A DNA stretch of 64,000 bases from assembly GCA_910583765.1 (NCBI GenBank), contig CAJTYS010000009.1:41176-105175 (forward strand). The letters run 5' to 3'. A program made the translations under genes and the position numbers. The notes beneath the pieces are model-generated. The model was not told the origin of the DNA. It saw only the letters and a list, made by a program, of their open reading frames with translations, and made no database searches. Within the stretch, counting starts at the first letter, position 1. Every line of letters begins with the position of its first letter. Source of the DNA: an uncultured Eubacteriales bacterium (lineage in GTDB: Bacteria > Bacillota > Clostridia > Peptostreptococcales > Anaerovoracaceae). Below, one piece after another: positions 42,186-51,524 of the stretch.

Positions 42186-42683
42186 ATGAAACGTGCGTTC
42201 ACAAAAAAGAATATCGTAATTTACGTCCTAGTGCTTTTGACCGTCAGTCTGGCCATCGAAGCCCATGCGTTCGTTAAGGCGAACACAAAAACCATTTTGC
42301 AGGACTATCAATTTGCGCGCGACGCATTTTCTGCCGCATGCGAAAACATAAACGAGGGCAAAATGACGAACGAGCAAATCGCACTGAAAGTAGCAAGCGA
42401 GGCTCATCATTCGATTTGGCAGACAAGAGATTTGACGAAGCCACTACTGATCAGCTCAAAATGGTATTCCCCTAATCTGCATAACTTTTTATTTGAATGC
42501 TCGGCCGCAAGAAACCTTTCTCCTGAGAAATTGAATACCTTGATCGATAAAATGGAAGAGGTTTCTGCGGAATTAAATAAAATCAAATGGGAAGACATAT
42601 ATGCGGACGAATCGTTATTAGGCGAGAAGCAAAAGATATTTGAAACCATTCAAAACGTGGATCAAATATTGGAAGATTATTGA
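42186..42683 (+). CDS. membrane-anchored protein, helical
   Basis: A 165-residue protein with one N-terminal membrane helix (NIVIYVLVLLTVSLAIEAHAF) and a mostly helical external part with Glu/Lys-rich segments (LIDKMEEVSAELNKIKWEDI). It starts 13 bp after the secreted protein with AAAAGGAG, so they are probably co-transcribed. A piece of this gene was copied to 45808. No family recognised. Confidence 0.72.
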   Translation: MKRAFTKKNIVIYVLVLLTVSLAIEAHAFVKANTKTILQDYQFARDAFSAACENINEGKMTNEQIALKVASEAHHSIWQTRDLTKPLLISSKWYSPNLHNFLFECSAARNLSPEKLNTLIDKMEEVSAELNKIKWEDIYADESLLGEKQKIFETIQNVDQILEDY

Positions 42684-42793
42684 GTAGATAATGATTAAAA
42701 GTAAGTGGCTACTTGTGTGTCGCCTTTCCAATCAACACTTGTTTCTGTTCTATAGTAATCAACTAGTGGTTAGAAAACGAATTTTAGAAACAC

Positions 42794-42817
42794 GGAGCCG
42801 CTGACTTTTGCGGCTCC
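42794..42817. terminator. cassette hairpin, copy 2
   Basis: GGAGCCGC/GCGGCTCC with an 8-nt loop; no clear T run. Confidence 0.55.
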
Positions 42818-42976
42818 AATTCTCGTATCCGTAGATACCCCGCTATAGCAGTCCGCACCACTTACTGACAGTGAACAGTAGATAGCACCAGAAGTTTAAT
42901 GTTTTGTGGAATTTCCGGTAAACCTACAGGGACAGTTTCACGCAGCGAAAAAATTCTTAAATTTTTTCCGAAAACA

Positions 42977-43010
42977 CGCAACAAAAAGACAGGCTCAAGC
43001 GTTTATATAG
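42977..43010 (+). promoter_or_regulatory. type-A ECF-like promoter, copy A8
   Basis: CGCAAC (one change from TGCAAC), 17 bp, CGTTTATATAG. It precedes the membrane protein gene at 43227 by about 215 bp. Confidence 0.6.
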
Positions 43011-43045
43011 TGAAAGACATCCTGTTCCCTTTAGGTATCATTTAT

Positions 43046-43103
43046 GATAAAATTTCGTGGTGGGTATAAACGTACGGATTACTCCTCAGTTCGAGGAAAA
43101 CAC
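43046..43103 (+). repeat. 58-bp leader repeat, copy 1
   Basis: GATAAAATTT followed by a conserved block ending ACTCCTCAGTTCGAGGAAAA. CCTC and GAGG can pair across a 4-nt loop. It recurs at 44187-44244, again upstream of a membrane or lipoprotein gene. Confidence 0.6.
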
Positions 43104-43226
43104 GGAAAATTGTCAGCAAAGGGATTATCGCCCTTGCATAAAGCAACCTATACAAAAACAAAATAGTGGCTTTCGTAGAACCGGTACAGTAAATGAAAGG
43201 AAACACCTAAAGGATCGGAGGGAAAA

Positions 43227-43646
43227 ATGCGAAAAGAAAAAATGTATTGTGTATATATACTCATCTTATCTATGGGCTTTGCGGCATTCAGCGCATGGCG
43301 GGCTTCCTTGGATGATCAGTCCGTATCTTTCTGCGTTCGCAATTTCGTAGGCATATTTTTAACAGGCGGATGCTTGGCAGCCGCAATTCTCCTATTATAT
43401 AAAATGAAAGTTCACATCGCAGTAAAGGCTTCTGCTAGAAAAGCCTGGATTGACACGCTTCATGGGACAGGTGACTTGACGTTGATTGCGATCTGGGGCA
43501 GCGTCTATAATCAGCTTGTTTATGCCATTGGTGATGGCCCTGTTCCGGCAGGCACATATTGGCTGACCGCTGCCATAGTGATTATCTTAGCGACAATCGG
43601 GATGTTCGTGTACTATCGCTGGAAAGAAAAAGCGTATACGCATTGA
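43227..43646 (+). CDS. membrane protein, four predicted helices
   Basis: A 139-residue protein with MYCVYILILSMGFAAFSAW, NFVGIFLTGGCLAAAILLLY, DLTLIAIWGSVYNQLVYAI and LTAAIVIILATIGMFVYY. GGAGGG lies 5 bases before the ATG. No family recognised. A frame that starts at 43057 across the leader repeat is not supported. Confidence 0.72.
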   Translation: MRKEKMYCVYILILSMGFAAFSAWRASLDDQSVSFCVRNFVGIFLTGGCLAAAILLLYKMKVHIAVKASARKAWIDTLHGTGDLTLIAIWGSVYNQLVYAIGDGPVPAGTYWLTAAIVIILATIGMFVYYRWKEKAYTH

Positions 43647-43699
43647 AACTTTAAGGAAAACTGGTTTCAAACCGCAGTTTAATTGAAGGGAGTAGAATT

Positions 43700-43792
43700 A
43701 TGTTTGTCACATTCATCCCGCTGATCTTATGGAGCGTTGTCGCCATTGGTGTGATCACGATTTGCTATAAACTATTTCACAAGAAAAGGTAA
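43700..43792 (+). CDS. 30-residue membrane peptide, copy 2
   Basis: Starts MFVTFIPLILWSVV and ends CYKLFHKKR. GAAGGGAG precedes the ATG as in the other copies. Changes against copies at 23229 and 45146 are mostly conservative hydrophobic swaps, and length is fixed at 30 residues. Confidence 0.75.
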   Translation: MFVTFIPLILWSVVAIGVITICYKLFHKKR

Positions 43793-43867
43793 TATCTATG
43801 GGTTTTGCCTGATTGAAAGAATTTATAAAAACAGTTTTGTAATTGAAAAAAGAAAGGAGACCGCGAA

Positions 43868-44182
43868 ATGCCAGCAAAGAATGAACAGTGGGAAACTTCT
43901 AATCATCACTCCGATAAAACTCCAGCCCCGCTGGATAAATGGTTCTATACATATGAACTGATCTATGCCTGCGTTTGCGCCTTATGTAAATTCGCTTCAC
44001 CAATAAAGGGCGCAAGCGCAACGATACTCATGGGCGTGCTGTCAGGCATATCAGTGGTATTGATTATCGTGACCATTGTAAAAAGGATAGCGCGCAAACA
44101 GCGTGGATATGCCGCAAGCATAGGGGTTTTAGCATTTTTCACAGCCATGGTGATTAAATGGTGCATAGCTGGTGAATTTTAA
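43868..44182 (+). CDS. small membrane protein with APLD motif
   Basis: A 104-residue protein with a polar start containing TPAPLDKWF, then two or three membrane helices (ASATILMGVLSGISVVLIIVTIV, SIGVLAFFTAMVIKW). The APLD..F piece resembles the PLD..FM motif in the cytosolic part of the island's anti-sigma factors; whether this is meaningful is unclear. AAAGGAGA lies before the ATG. Confidence 0.65.
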   Translation: MPAKNEQWETSNHHSDKTPAPLDKWFYTYELIYACVCALCKFASPIKGASATILMGVLSGISVVLIIVTIVKRIARKQRGYAASIGVLAFFTAMVIKWCIAGEF

Positions 44183-44186
44183 ATAC

Positions 44187-44244
44187 GATAAAATTTGGTG
44201 GCGGATATAAATGTACAGACTACTCCTCAGTTGGAGGAAAATAT
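44187..44244 (+). repeat. 58-bp leader repeat, copy 2
   Basis: Matches 43046-43103, with compensated small hairpin CCTC/GAGG. It lies 57 bp before the lipoprotein gene at 44301. Confidence 0.6.
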
Positions 44245-44300
44245 GGGAAGTGGAAGCACTTTACAGATACTCCCTCAAGGACAGATAAGGAGGCATATAA

Positions 44301-44924
44301 ATGGTAAAATTTAAAAATCAGAAATTCATTGCCTTGCTAGCACTAATCATTTTAGCTTTTCCCGCATGTTCTGATCAAGACGTGATAACCGCTGATGAAT
44401 CTATCGCAAGTTATCTGGAAAGGACCATTCGAGAGATAGACACGGATAGCAATGCTGATTATCAAGAAACTGCGGCCGCAGTCAAACTCTATGGCGAAGA
44501 TCAATTGGGAAATCTGAAATTGATTGCGTTCACCTGCCGTGAATCCTCCCTGGGAGGCGTTCTTTTAGAAGAATTAGAAAACGGTGATCACCGATTTTTA
44601 GCAAACCGAATTGAAGACAGCATCCCAGAAGATATTGTCACAGGTGTCAGATTTGTCTATCGCTACAAGAATCAAAATGTAGCCTGTGTCATTAACAACG
44701 GGGATGCGGCGAAGATCACCATATTTACTGGAGCGGGCGAAAAAGCATCCTATGATTTGTATAAGCCAAACCCTAGCGCATATTTGATTAACCTAGATTC
44801 CATTGGTTCACAAAGTTCCAATGAATTCAGTTTCCAACTTCAAGACAAGGACGGAAATATTCTGGAAGATGCAGGTGATAATAAATGTTTTACATTTTCC
44901 GAAAATTTTTCAGCATCTGATTAA
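44301..44924 (+). CDS. lipoprotein of unknown function
   Basis: A 207-residue predicted lipoprotein. Signal IALLALIILAFPAC, lipidated at the Cys of FPAC. The mature part begins with an acidic helix (DESIASYLERTIREIDTD) and then has strands such as GNLKLIAFTCRESSLGGVLL and VRFVYRYKNQNVACVI. No family recognised. GGAGG lies before the ATG. Confidence 0.75.
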   Translation: MVKFKNQKFIALLALIILAFPACSDQDVITADESIASYLERTIREIDTDSNADYQETAAAVKLYGEDQLGNLKLIAFTCRESSLGGVLLEELENGDHRFLANRIEDSIPEDIVTGVRFVYRYKNQNVACVINNGDAAKITIFTGAGEKASYDLYKPNPSAYLINLDSIGSQSSNEFSFQLQDKDGNILEDAGDNKCFTFSENFSASD

Positions 44925-45030
44925 CGCTGAATGCTACAATACATTCATAAGTCCATACGTAGCAGGAAAACTAACGGCGACCTATACAAACAAGCAATGG
45001 TAAGCATGGGCGCTTGGAGAGGAGAACATC

Positions 45031-45132
45031 ATGGAAAATACAGGAAAGGTGATCAGCCTAATTATAATTGTACTTGCGGAAGCTTTTGGAATGGGAAGAT
45101 ATATATACGGCATGACGGAAAATGCCAATTGA
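45031..45132 (+). CDS. 33-residue membrane peptide
   Basis: GGAGAGGAG lies 7 bases before an ATG opening MENTGKVISLIIIVLAEAFG and ending YGMTENAN. One hydrophobic helix. It is directly followed by the 30-residue peptide gene (13 bp), so two tiny membrane peptides would be made from one message. Confidence 0.6.
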   Translation: MENTGKVISLIIIVLAEAFGMGRYIYGMTENAN

Positions 45133-45145
45133 AAGGAGTAAAATT

Positions 45146-45238
45146 ATGCTTGTCACATTCATCCCGCTGATCTTATGGAGCATTGTCGCCATTAGCGCAA
45201 TTGCGGTTTGCTATAAACTATTTCACAAGAAAAGGTAA
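45146..45238 (+). CDS. 30-residue membrane peptide, copy 3
   Basis: Starts MLVTFIPLILWSIV and ends CYKLFHKKR, with AAAGGAG before the ATG. Third member of the family at 23229 and 43700. Confidence 0.75.
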   Translation: MLVTFIPLILWSIVAISAIAVCYKLFHKKR

Positions 45239-45355
45239 TACCCATGGAATTTACCTGGTTGAGAAAAATGTATTTCATCACTAAGACCGCTGTATAAAAT
45301 CCGAATAGCGAGTTGATCAAATGATGCCCTAAAGGAAGTTAAAAGACAAAAGCCT

Positions 45356-45381
45356 GGAGCCGCCAACTCTAAAGCGGCTCT
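45356..45381. terminator. cassette hairpin, copy 3
   Basis: GGAGCCGC pairs with GCGGCTC plus one mismatch, 10-nt loop. Confidence 0.5.
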
Positions 45382-45541
45382 AATTCTCATATCATTGGAT
45401 CACAGTCGCAATGATCCTTTCCACCTGCTGACAGTGAACAGTAAATAGAGCCGAAAACCCAGTATTTTTGTAGAGTTTCCAACAATCTTACAAATACAGT
45501 TTCATGCGATGAAAAAGTTTTTAAAATTTTTCTCAAAAACA

Positions 45542-45575
45542 TGCAACAAAAAGGCAGGCTCAAGCGTTTATATAG
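45542..45575 (+). promoter_or_regulatory. type-A ECF-like promoter, copy A9
   Basis: TGCAAC, 17 bp, CGTTTATATAG. No intact gene follows within 500 bp, only gene fragments, so it now seems orphaned. Confidence 0.6.
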
Positions 45576-45634
45576 TGAAAGGTGCTTCAAGAGCATTCGG
45601 AGAACACGACCTATCAATCTAACAGTAAGAATTT

Positions 45635-45722
45635 GAGCGAGGACGCTTACCAAAATGTGGAGGAAGACTATGTGGTGGACATCGCAGAATTCCTGGCAAG
45701 CGTGGAGGACGTGTCTCTATAA
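45635..45722 (+). pseudogene. short open fragment of unknown origin
   Basis: An uninterrupted stretch reads NLSEDAYQNVEEDYVVDIAEF and ends at a stop near 45722. It has no start signal. It may be the tail of a lost gene brought here by recombination; I cannot name it. Confidence 0.3.
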
Positions 45723-45807
45723 AAGGTTTCCTGGAAGGCGGTCATAGAGAAATCGCCTTAGACTATCCAGGAACATTGCAGGGGCCCAGGCAGGGCAAAA
45801 CCTTGTA

Positions 45808-45917
45808 GTTCAGTTCAAAATGGTATTCCCGTAACCTGCATAACTTTCTATTTGAATGTTCGGCTGCAAGAAACCTTTCCTCTGAGGAATTGAACACTTT
45901 GATTGATAAAAAGTAGA
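45808..45917 (+). pseudogene. fragment of the 42186 gene
   Basis: About 110 bp similar to 42450-42555, covering the codons for SSKWYS..LHNFLFECSAARNLS.E.LNTLIDK, then a stop. It lacks the start and membrane helix. Confidence 0.8.
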
Positions 45918-45932
45918 ATTTCATAATTAAAA

Positions 45933-45954
45933 GAGAATCGCCTTTACGATTCTC
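45933..45954. terminator. terminator hairpin
   Basis: A perfect 8-bp stem GAGAATCG/CGATTCTC with a 6-nt loop at the right end of the island. It may also serve transcripts coming from the DUF3825 gene on the minus strand. Confidence 0.6.
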
Positions 45955-46079
45955 ATCTAATAAATCTAAATCTACTTTTTACATCTAGCCTCGTTCATTA
46001 TACTTTATAAATATAATATGCATAACTCTCTAAATCTAAAATTAGTATATATCATTTCACATAAAAAAGTCAAGACTTT

Positions 46080-46886
46080 TTAAATTTTTAGCCAATCAAC
46101 GTCAGGTTTCACGATCCGCCTCGAATTGACATATGCCCATTCCAAAGTTAGGATTGTCTTTCCCACATAACGACATTTATCCTTATCAACCACTAACGCT
46201 AAATCAGCCACATCTCTACTCTGTAAAAATAACGGCAACAATAGTTGTATTTTAGCTTCATTCGTTGACTTATCCGTATAGTACTGTGGAATCGCTAATT
46301 TATAATTGCGTTTTACTTTTTCCACTATTTTTTTCACTGCATTTTCCAGCAGTCCATTTATCATATACTTATCTGTTAATCCTACTGTCACAAATCTTTC
46401 ATAATTGTCATCTATGATGTGGTCATAATCTATGATAAGTTCCATTGACTTATCATAAATAAAATCTGCTGGAGTCGTAAAATAATCCGCAATATCCGGA
46501 TACTGCCTAAACACTCTTAATTCTGCGTCTGACCTTTGTTTAAACCCATATAAAAACCATTCCTGCCCTTCTTTTTTATTTGGACTTGTGTTTTTAATAA
46601 AATACGCATAAATATCTGCGCCATGTTCAGTAAGCAACCCTGTATTAAAACACATTGCCGAGTTATCATCCAATATTTCGATTTTATTTTCTGCCCTAAC
46701 TCTATCATATGTATAACAAAGATAATTATATAAGATCTGCTTATCTGATGTCCCCTTATAATCCCATTTTTCGTCTTGTGCCATATTAGATAAAAACAAT
46801 AGCTTTTTTTGTAGTACATCTCTAGAGCCTAAATAAGCATCTTGCAATAAATTATATTCTGGCTGATATTTCATATCTTTTCCCAT
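46080..46886 (-). CDS. DUF3825-type protein
   Basis: A 268-residue cytosolic protein, very AT-rich compared with the neighbours. The C-terminus YVGKTILTLEWAYVNSRRI followed by KPDVDWL, together with the CFNTGLLTEHG motif and VTVGLTDKYMINGLLENA, fits the DUF3825 family (PF12873). Its function is unknown. GGGAG precedes the ATG. The base composition suggests recent acquisition. The 216 bp before it show no other gene. Confidence 0.8.
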   Translation of the reverse strand: MGKDMKYQPEYNLLQDAYLGSRDVLQKKLLFLSNMAQDEKWDYKGTSDKQILYNYLCYTYDRVRAENKIEILDDNSAMCFNTGLLTEHGADIYAYFIKNTSPNKKEGQEWFLYGFKQRSDAELRVFRQYPDIADYFTTPADFIYDKSMELIIDYDHIIDDNYERFVTVGLTDKYMINGLLENAVKKIVEKVKRNYKLAIPQYYTDKSTNEAKIQLLLPLFLQSRDVADLALVVDKDKCRYVGKTILTLEWAYVNSRRIVKPDVDWLKI

Positions 46887-47103
46887 TTATTGTCCCTCTC
46901 CCTTTTTTAATATTATACAATATAATTGTTTCTCAAACAATATTTTTATATATTTTTCTAATTTATCCAAAAATAAACTGCAAAACAGCTAGCACGCTTA
47001 CCTGGAGGAAATCACCGCAGGTAGCAGCACCACACGAAACATTGATCATTGGAAAGCGAATTGGACCAATCTTCCCGAAATGAAGTCACAGAAACTCTGC
47101 CAG

Positions 47104-47517
47104 CTATTCAATAACCGTGACTTCCTCGGTAATGATCTGATCTTTTTCTTCCAGATATGTCTTGTACACCCACACCGCATTGAAGCCAGATGCTATGACA
47201 CACAGCACGAGGATCACGGAAATCACCTGCTTCATGCGTCTGCGCAGGGAAATCTGTCTGCACAAGTCAAGCGTGTCCAGCTCTGAAAGATAGTTGCTCA
47301 CGATTTCTCCAGGACTTCCAAAATTTTCGATCACATTTTCGAGCGAGCATTCAGGATTCGCGTCTGCGAATTCTTTAACACTGGCGCTGAAATTTTCCAT
47401 GAATTGCTTCTCTTGTTTTCTATACAGTGGAAGCAGCGCTTTCACTTGCTTGCAATACCGTTTCAATTCCTTTTCTCTGGCTGGGGTCATGTCTAAATCC
47501 TCTTGTTGTGTTTTCAT
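47104..47517 (-). CDS. small membrane protein, DUF6120/DUF1700-like
   Basis: A 137-residue protein. The helical N-terminal part (REKELKRYCKQVKALLPLYRKQEKQFMEN, then ENVIENFGSPGEIVSNYLSEL) is typical of the DUF1700/DUF6120 group, with the FG.P.EIV motif. One membrane helix (MKQVISVILVLCVIASGFNAVW) sits near the C-terminus with a short acidic tail outside. The start overlaps the stop of the AAA/PD-(D/E)XK gene (ATGA). No PadR-type partner regulator, which often accompanies DUF1700 genes, is seen. Confidence 0.72.
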   Translation of the reverse strand: MKTQQEDLDMTPAREKELKRYCKQVKALLPLYRKQEKQFMENFSASVKEFADANPECSLENVIENFGSPGEIVSNYLSELDTLDLCRQISLRRRMKQVISVILVLCVIASGFNAVWVYKTYLEEKDQIITEEVTVIE

Positions 47518-49247
47518 GATTCTTCGTACCTGCGGATCAGCACCTTTTTCCCTTCAAAGGCGAATCCGTATTTTCTTGTTTTTTCTGCCGGAACGCCCTT
47601 GGCTTCCAGCTGGGCGGCGTACTGTTTTTCCTCGATCTGGGCCAAGGCCGCCTGCGCCGTTTCTTCCAGGCTCGTTTCATCCTCCGGATCCCGCACCTTG
47701 AATTCCATGATGATCCCGGGGACATCGGTTTCTCCCTGGCCTTGTCTTTTTCTCGGTTCCAGCATCACGTCGTACCTGCCGAACCCGCTCTCCCTGTTGG
47801 AGGTCAACACGTACCTGTCTGAAAGTTCCACCATTAACCCTAACACGAAGCCATGATAGAAGCGTTCTGGCTCCGCACCGGACGGACGGTTTCCCGTGTC
47901 AAAATAGCTGAAAGTCGTCAAAGCCACTTTGTTCATGTACGCGTTCATGGCTTTCAAATCTCCCAGCAACAGCGCTTTCACGAATTGGTTGTAGTTCCTC
48001 GCGTCCCTCTTGAACCATTCTCTCACCATGCGTTTGAACATGGACCTCACTTCCAAATTGGTCAGGGCCAATTCGTATTCTGGTTCCGCCACGTCCCATC
48101 CATCGACTTCGTATTCGTACTCTCCATGGCGAACCACTTTCAGGTAACCGCTGGCCAGCAGCAGGCTCCAAATGGCGGTTTCATCGCCGTCCAACTCATT
48201 ATACACGATCTGCTCGTCAAGCTGCGTGGTCAAAGTTCCGCCAGAAAGCAAAGTTTCAAAATCTTGCTTGATCTCCCCGCTCCCCTCCCGAATCAGTTTG
48301 CCCGCCAAACTGTTGGAGCTGGAATTGGCCCAGTAGGGACCCACTTCCCTTTTGTCCAGGCAATTGACGATGGACCACGGATTGTAGATGTCGCTCTTGT
48401 CTCCAAAGGTGAACCCGTCGTACCAAGTCTTTACGTCTCTCTTTTGGTCCGACATGCCGTATTCGTCCAGAGCCGCGAACGTCTCTTCCTCCGTGAAACC
48501 GAAGCAATCCGCATATTCCCTGGACGTGGCGGTCACCACCACCAGGTTGTTCAAATCCGAAAAAATCGACTCCCGGCTGACCCTGGTGATGCCGGTCATG
48601 ATCGCTCGTTCTAAATACGGATTCGTCTTGAACGTGAAATTGAACAGCCCCCTGATGAAGGCCGCCATCTCGTCCCAGTAGCCGCCCACGTAAGCTTCCT
48701 GCATGGGCGTGTCGTATTCATCCAGCAAGACGATGGTTTTCTTTTTATAATAACGAGACAAGTAGTCAGACAAGGCCCTGATGGAAAACGAAGCCCTGCT
48801 GTCTTCCATGTCTTCCGATATTTTTCTGAAGTCGTTTTTTTCGCTCTCGTTGAGCAAGCCGCTTTCCAGCAAAAAGTCAAAGCGATTGTAAGCCTCTTTG
48901 ATGATCCGGCAAACGCTCTCCCTGGCTTGTGAAAAAGAACGTTCCTTCACGCCGGCGAAGCTGAGGAAGATCACTGGATACGTCCCCTGCAACTGCTGAA
49001 ATTTCTCGTCCTCCCAAATGTCAAGGCCTTCAAACAATTCCGCCTTCCCTGCATAGTTGGTGGAAAAAAACTGCTCCACCATGCTCATGGTCAAGGTCTT
49101 GCCGAACCGCCTGGGCCGAGTAATCAATGTGACCTTGTCGTTCGCTTCCCACCACTGCCTGATGAAATCCGTTTTATCGATATAGAAAAGGTTCTCCCTT
49201 CGTATGGACTCAAAATCCTGATGCCCGATCCCCACTGTCCTGGCCAT
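47514..49247 (-). CDS. AAA-ATPase-like/PD-(D/E)XK nuclease-like protein
   Basis: A 577-residue full-length member. The N-terminus has GIGHQDFESIRRENLFYIDKTDFI, P-loop variant LITRPRRFGKT and Walker-B-like KTIVLLDEYDTPM. The middle has GFTEEETFAALDEYGM. The C-terminal nuclease-like part has SGFGRYDVMLEP, GIIMEFKVRD and a LEETAQAALAQIEEKQYA helix. It belongs to the same subgroup as the fragment at 1-384, distinct from 15276 and 34197. GGGAGG lies before the ATG. The stop overlaps the DUF6120-like gene. Confidence 0.92.
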   Translation of the reverse strand: MARTVGIGHQDFESIRRENLFYIDKTDFIRQWWEANDKVTLITRPRRFGKTLTMSMVEQFFSTNYAGKAELFEGLDIWEDEKFQQLQGTYPVIFLSFAGVKERSFSQARESVCRIIKEAYNRFDFLLESGLLNESEKNDFRKISEDMEDSRASFSIRALSDYLSRYYKKKTIVLLDEYDTPMQEAYVGGYWDEMAAFIRGLFNFTFKTNPYLERAIMTGITRVSRESIFSDLNNLVVVTATSREYADCFGFTEEETFAALDEYGMSDQKRDVKTWYDGFTFGDKSDIYNPWSIVNCLDKREVGPYWANSSSNSLAGKLIREGSGEIKQDFETLLSGGTLTTQLDEQIVYNELDGDETAIWSLLLASGYLKVVRHGEYEYEVDGWDVAEPEYELALTNLEVRSMFKRMVREWFKRDARNYNQFVKALLLGDLKAMNAYMNKVALTTFSYFDTGNRPSGAEPERFYHGFVLGLMVELSDRYVLTSNRESGFGRYDVMLEPRKRQGQGETDVPGIIMEFKVRDPEDETSLEETAQAALAQIEEKQYAAQLEAKGVPAEKTRKYGFAFEGKKVLIRRYEES

Positions 49248-49481
49248 GTCTCTGCCTCCCTTTTGAAATTCCGCTCTATTGGTATTTTACCACAGATCCC
49301 TTTGGAACAGTATGCTTTTCAAGTGAAAATACCGAGATAGTCTCAGTGATTTTGTTCAGGCCCTCTCGAGGCCTTCACGTTTCTTGTCCGCAGGGCGCAG
49401 GTGGAAAAGGCATGAAAATCACCTTTGATTCTGATCCCAAAATGACCTCCATGCCTTTAGACCTCTTCATACATAGCAAAA

Positions 49482-49504
49482 GAGCTGCCTAATCTCAACA
49501 GCTC
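49482..49504 (-). terminator. terminator of the dehydrogenase operon
   Basis: GAGCTG/CAGCTC stem with an 11-nt loop, followed on the minus strand by TTTTGC, 30 bp past the dihydrolipoyl dehydrogenase stop. The rest of 49248-49481 shows no clear gene. Confidence 0.65.
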
Positions 49505-49533
49505 CTTTACGTTCTTCATTATACTTTATTGAT

Positions 49534-51285
<1,752 letters not shown>

Positions 51286-51299
51286 ATTGTCCTCCTTTG

Positions 51300-51385
51300 G
51301 AACAAAGTCGATTTCGCCGATTCTCTTTCAGCGGTAGACTTTGTTGATATTCTGGAAATATCGCTGGCGATATTTCCTACACAAG
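51300..51385. repeat. dispersed intergenic repeat, copy 2
   Basis: Matches 427-510. The inverted pair AACAAAGTC/GACTTTGTT is followed by GGAAATATCG, CTGG, CGATATTTCC, a perfect 10-bp hairpin. It lies between the E2 and E3 genes. Confidence 0.7.
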
Positions 51386-51392
51386 AAAAAAT

Positions 51393-51475
51393 AGATCAGG
51401 CTTATGATATTGCCAGCGCAAAACCTTGTTTATGATGATAGGAGAATTTATGTTCACTTTATATAAGCCTGATCT
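51393..51475. terminator. long-loop inverted repeat between E2 and E3 genes
   Basis: A perfect 12-bp pair AGATCAGGCTTA/TAAGCCTGATCT is separated by 59 nt. With the repeat next to it this could reduce read-through to the E3 gene, giving less E3 than E2. Confidence 0.5.
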
Positions 51476-51524
51476 CTCTTTGGTGATGTTGATCTCACGT
51501 CTCGTCCGTCTTACGAGCGTGATA

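Larger units (their letters stand above)
42785..43018 (+). repeat. terminator-promoter cassette, copy 2 (without peptide gene)
   Basis: Homologous to the right part of 23215-23725: hairpin at 42794-42817, ~150 bp spacer and a type-A promoter. The peptide gene is absent here but reappears at 43700. Confidence 0.8.
45126..45634 (+). repeat. peptide-terminator-promoter cassette, copy 3
   Basis: Homologous throughout to 23215-23725, including the peptide gene, hairpin, spacer and type-A promoter, and the ~50 bp after the promoter. Confidence 0.85.

Noticed and set aside
43057..43350. A 97-codon frame before the membrane protein at 43227
   Set aside because: It begins inside the 58-bp leader repeat and overlaps the better-supported membrane protein gene in another frame.
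49413..49493. A 26-codon plus-strand frame starting MKITFDSDPK between operons
   Set aside because: It ends inside the terminator of the dehydrogenase operon, has only a weak ribosome site and no second copy to support it.
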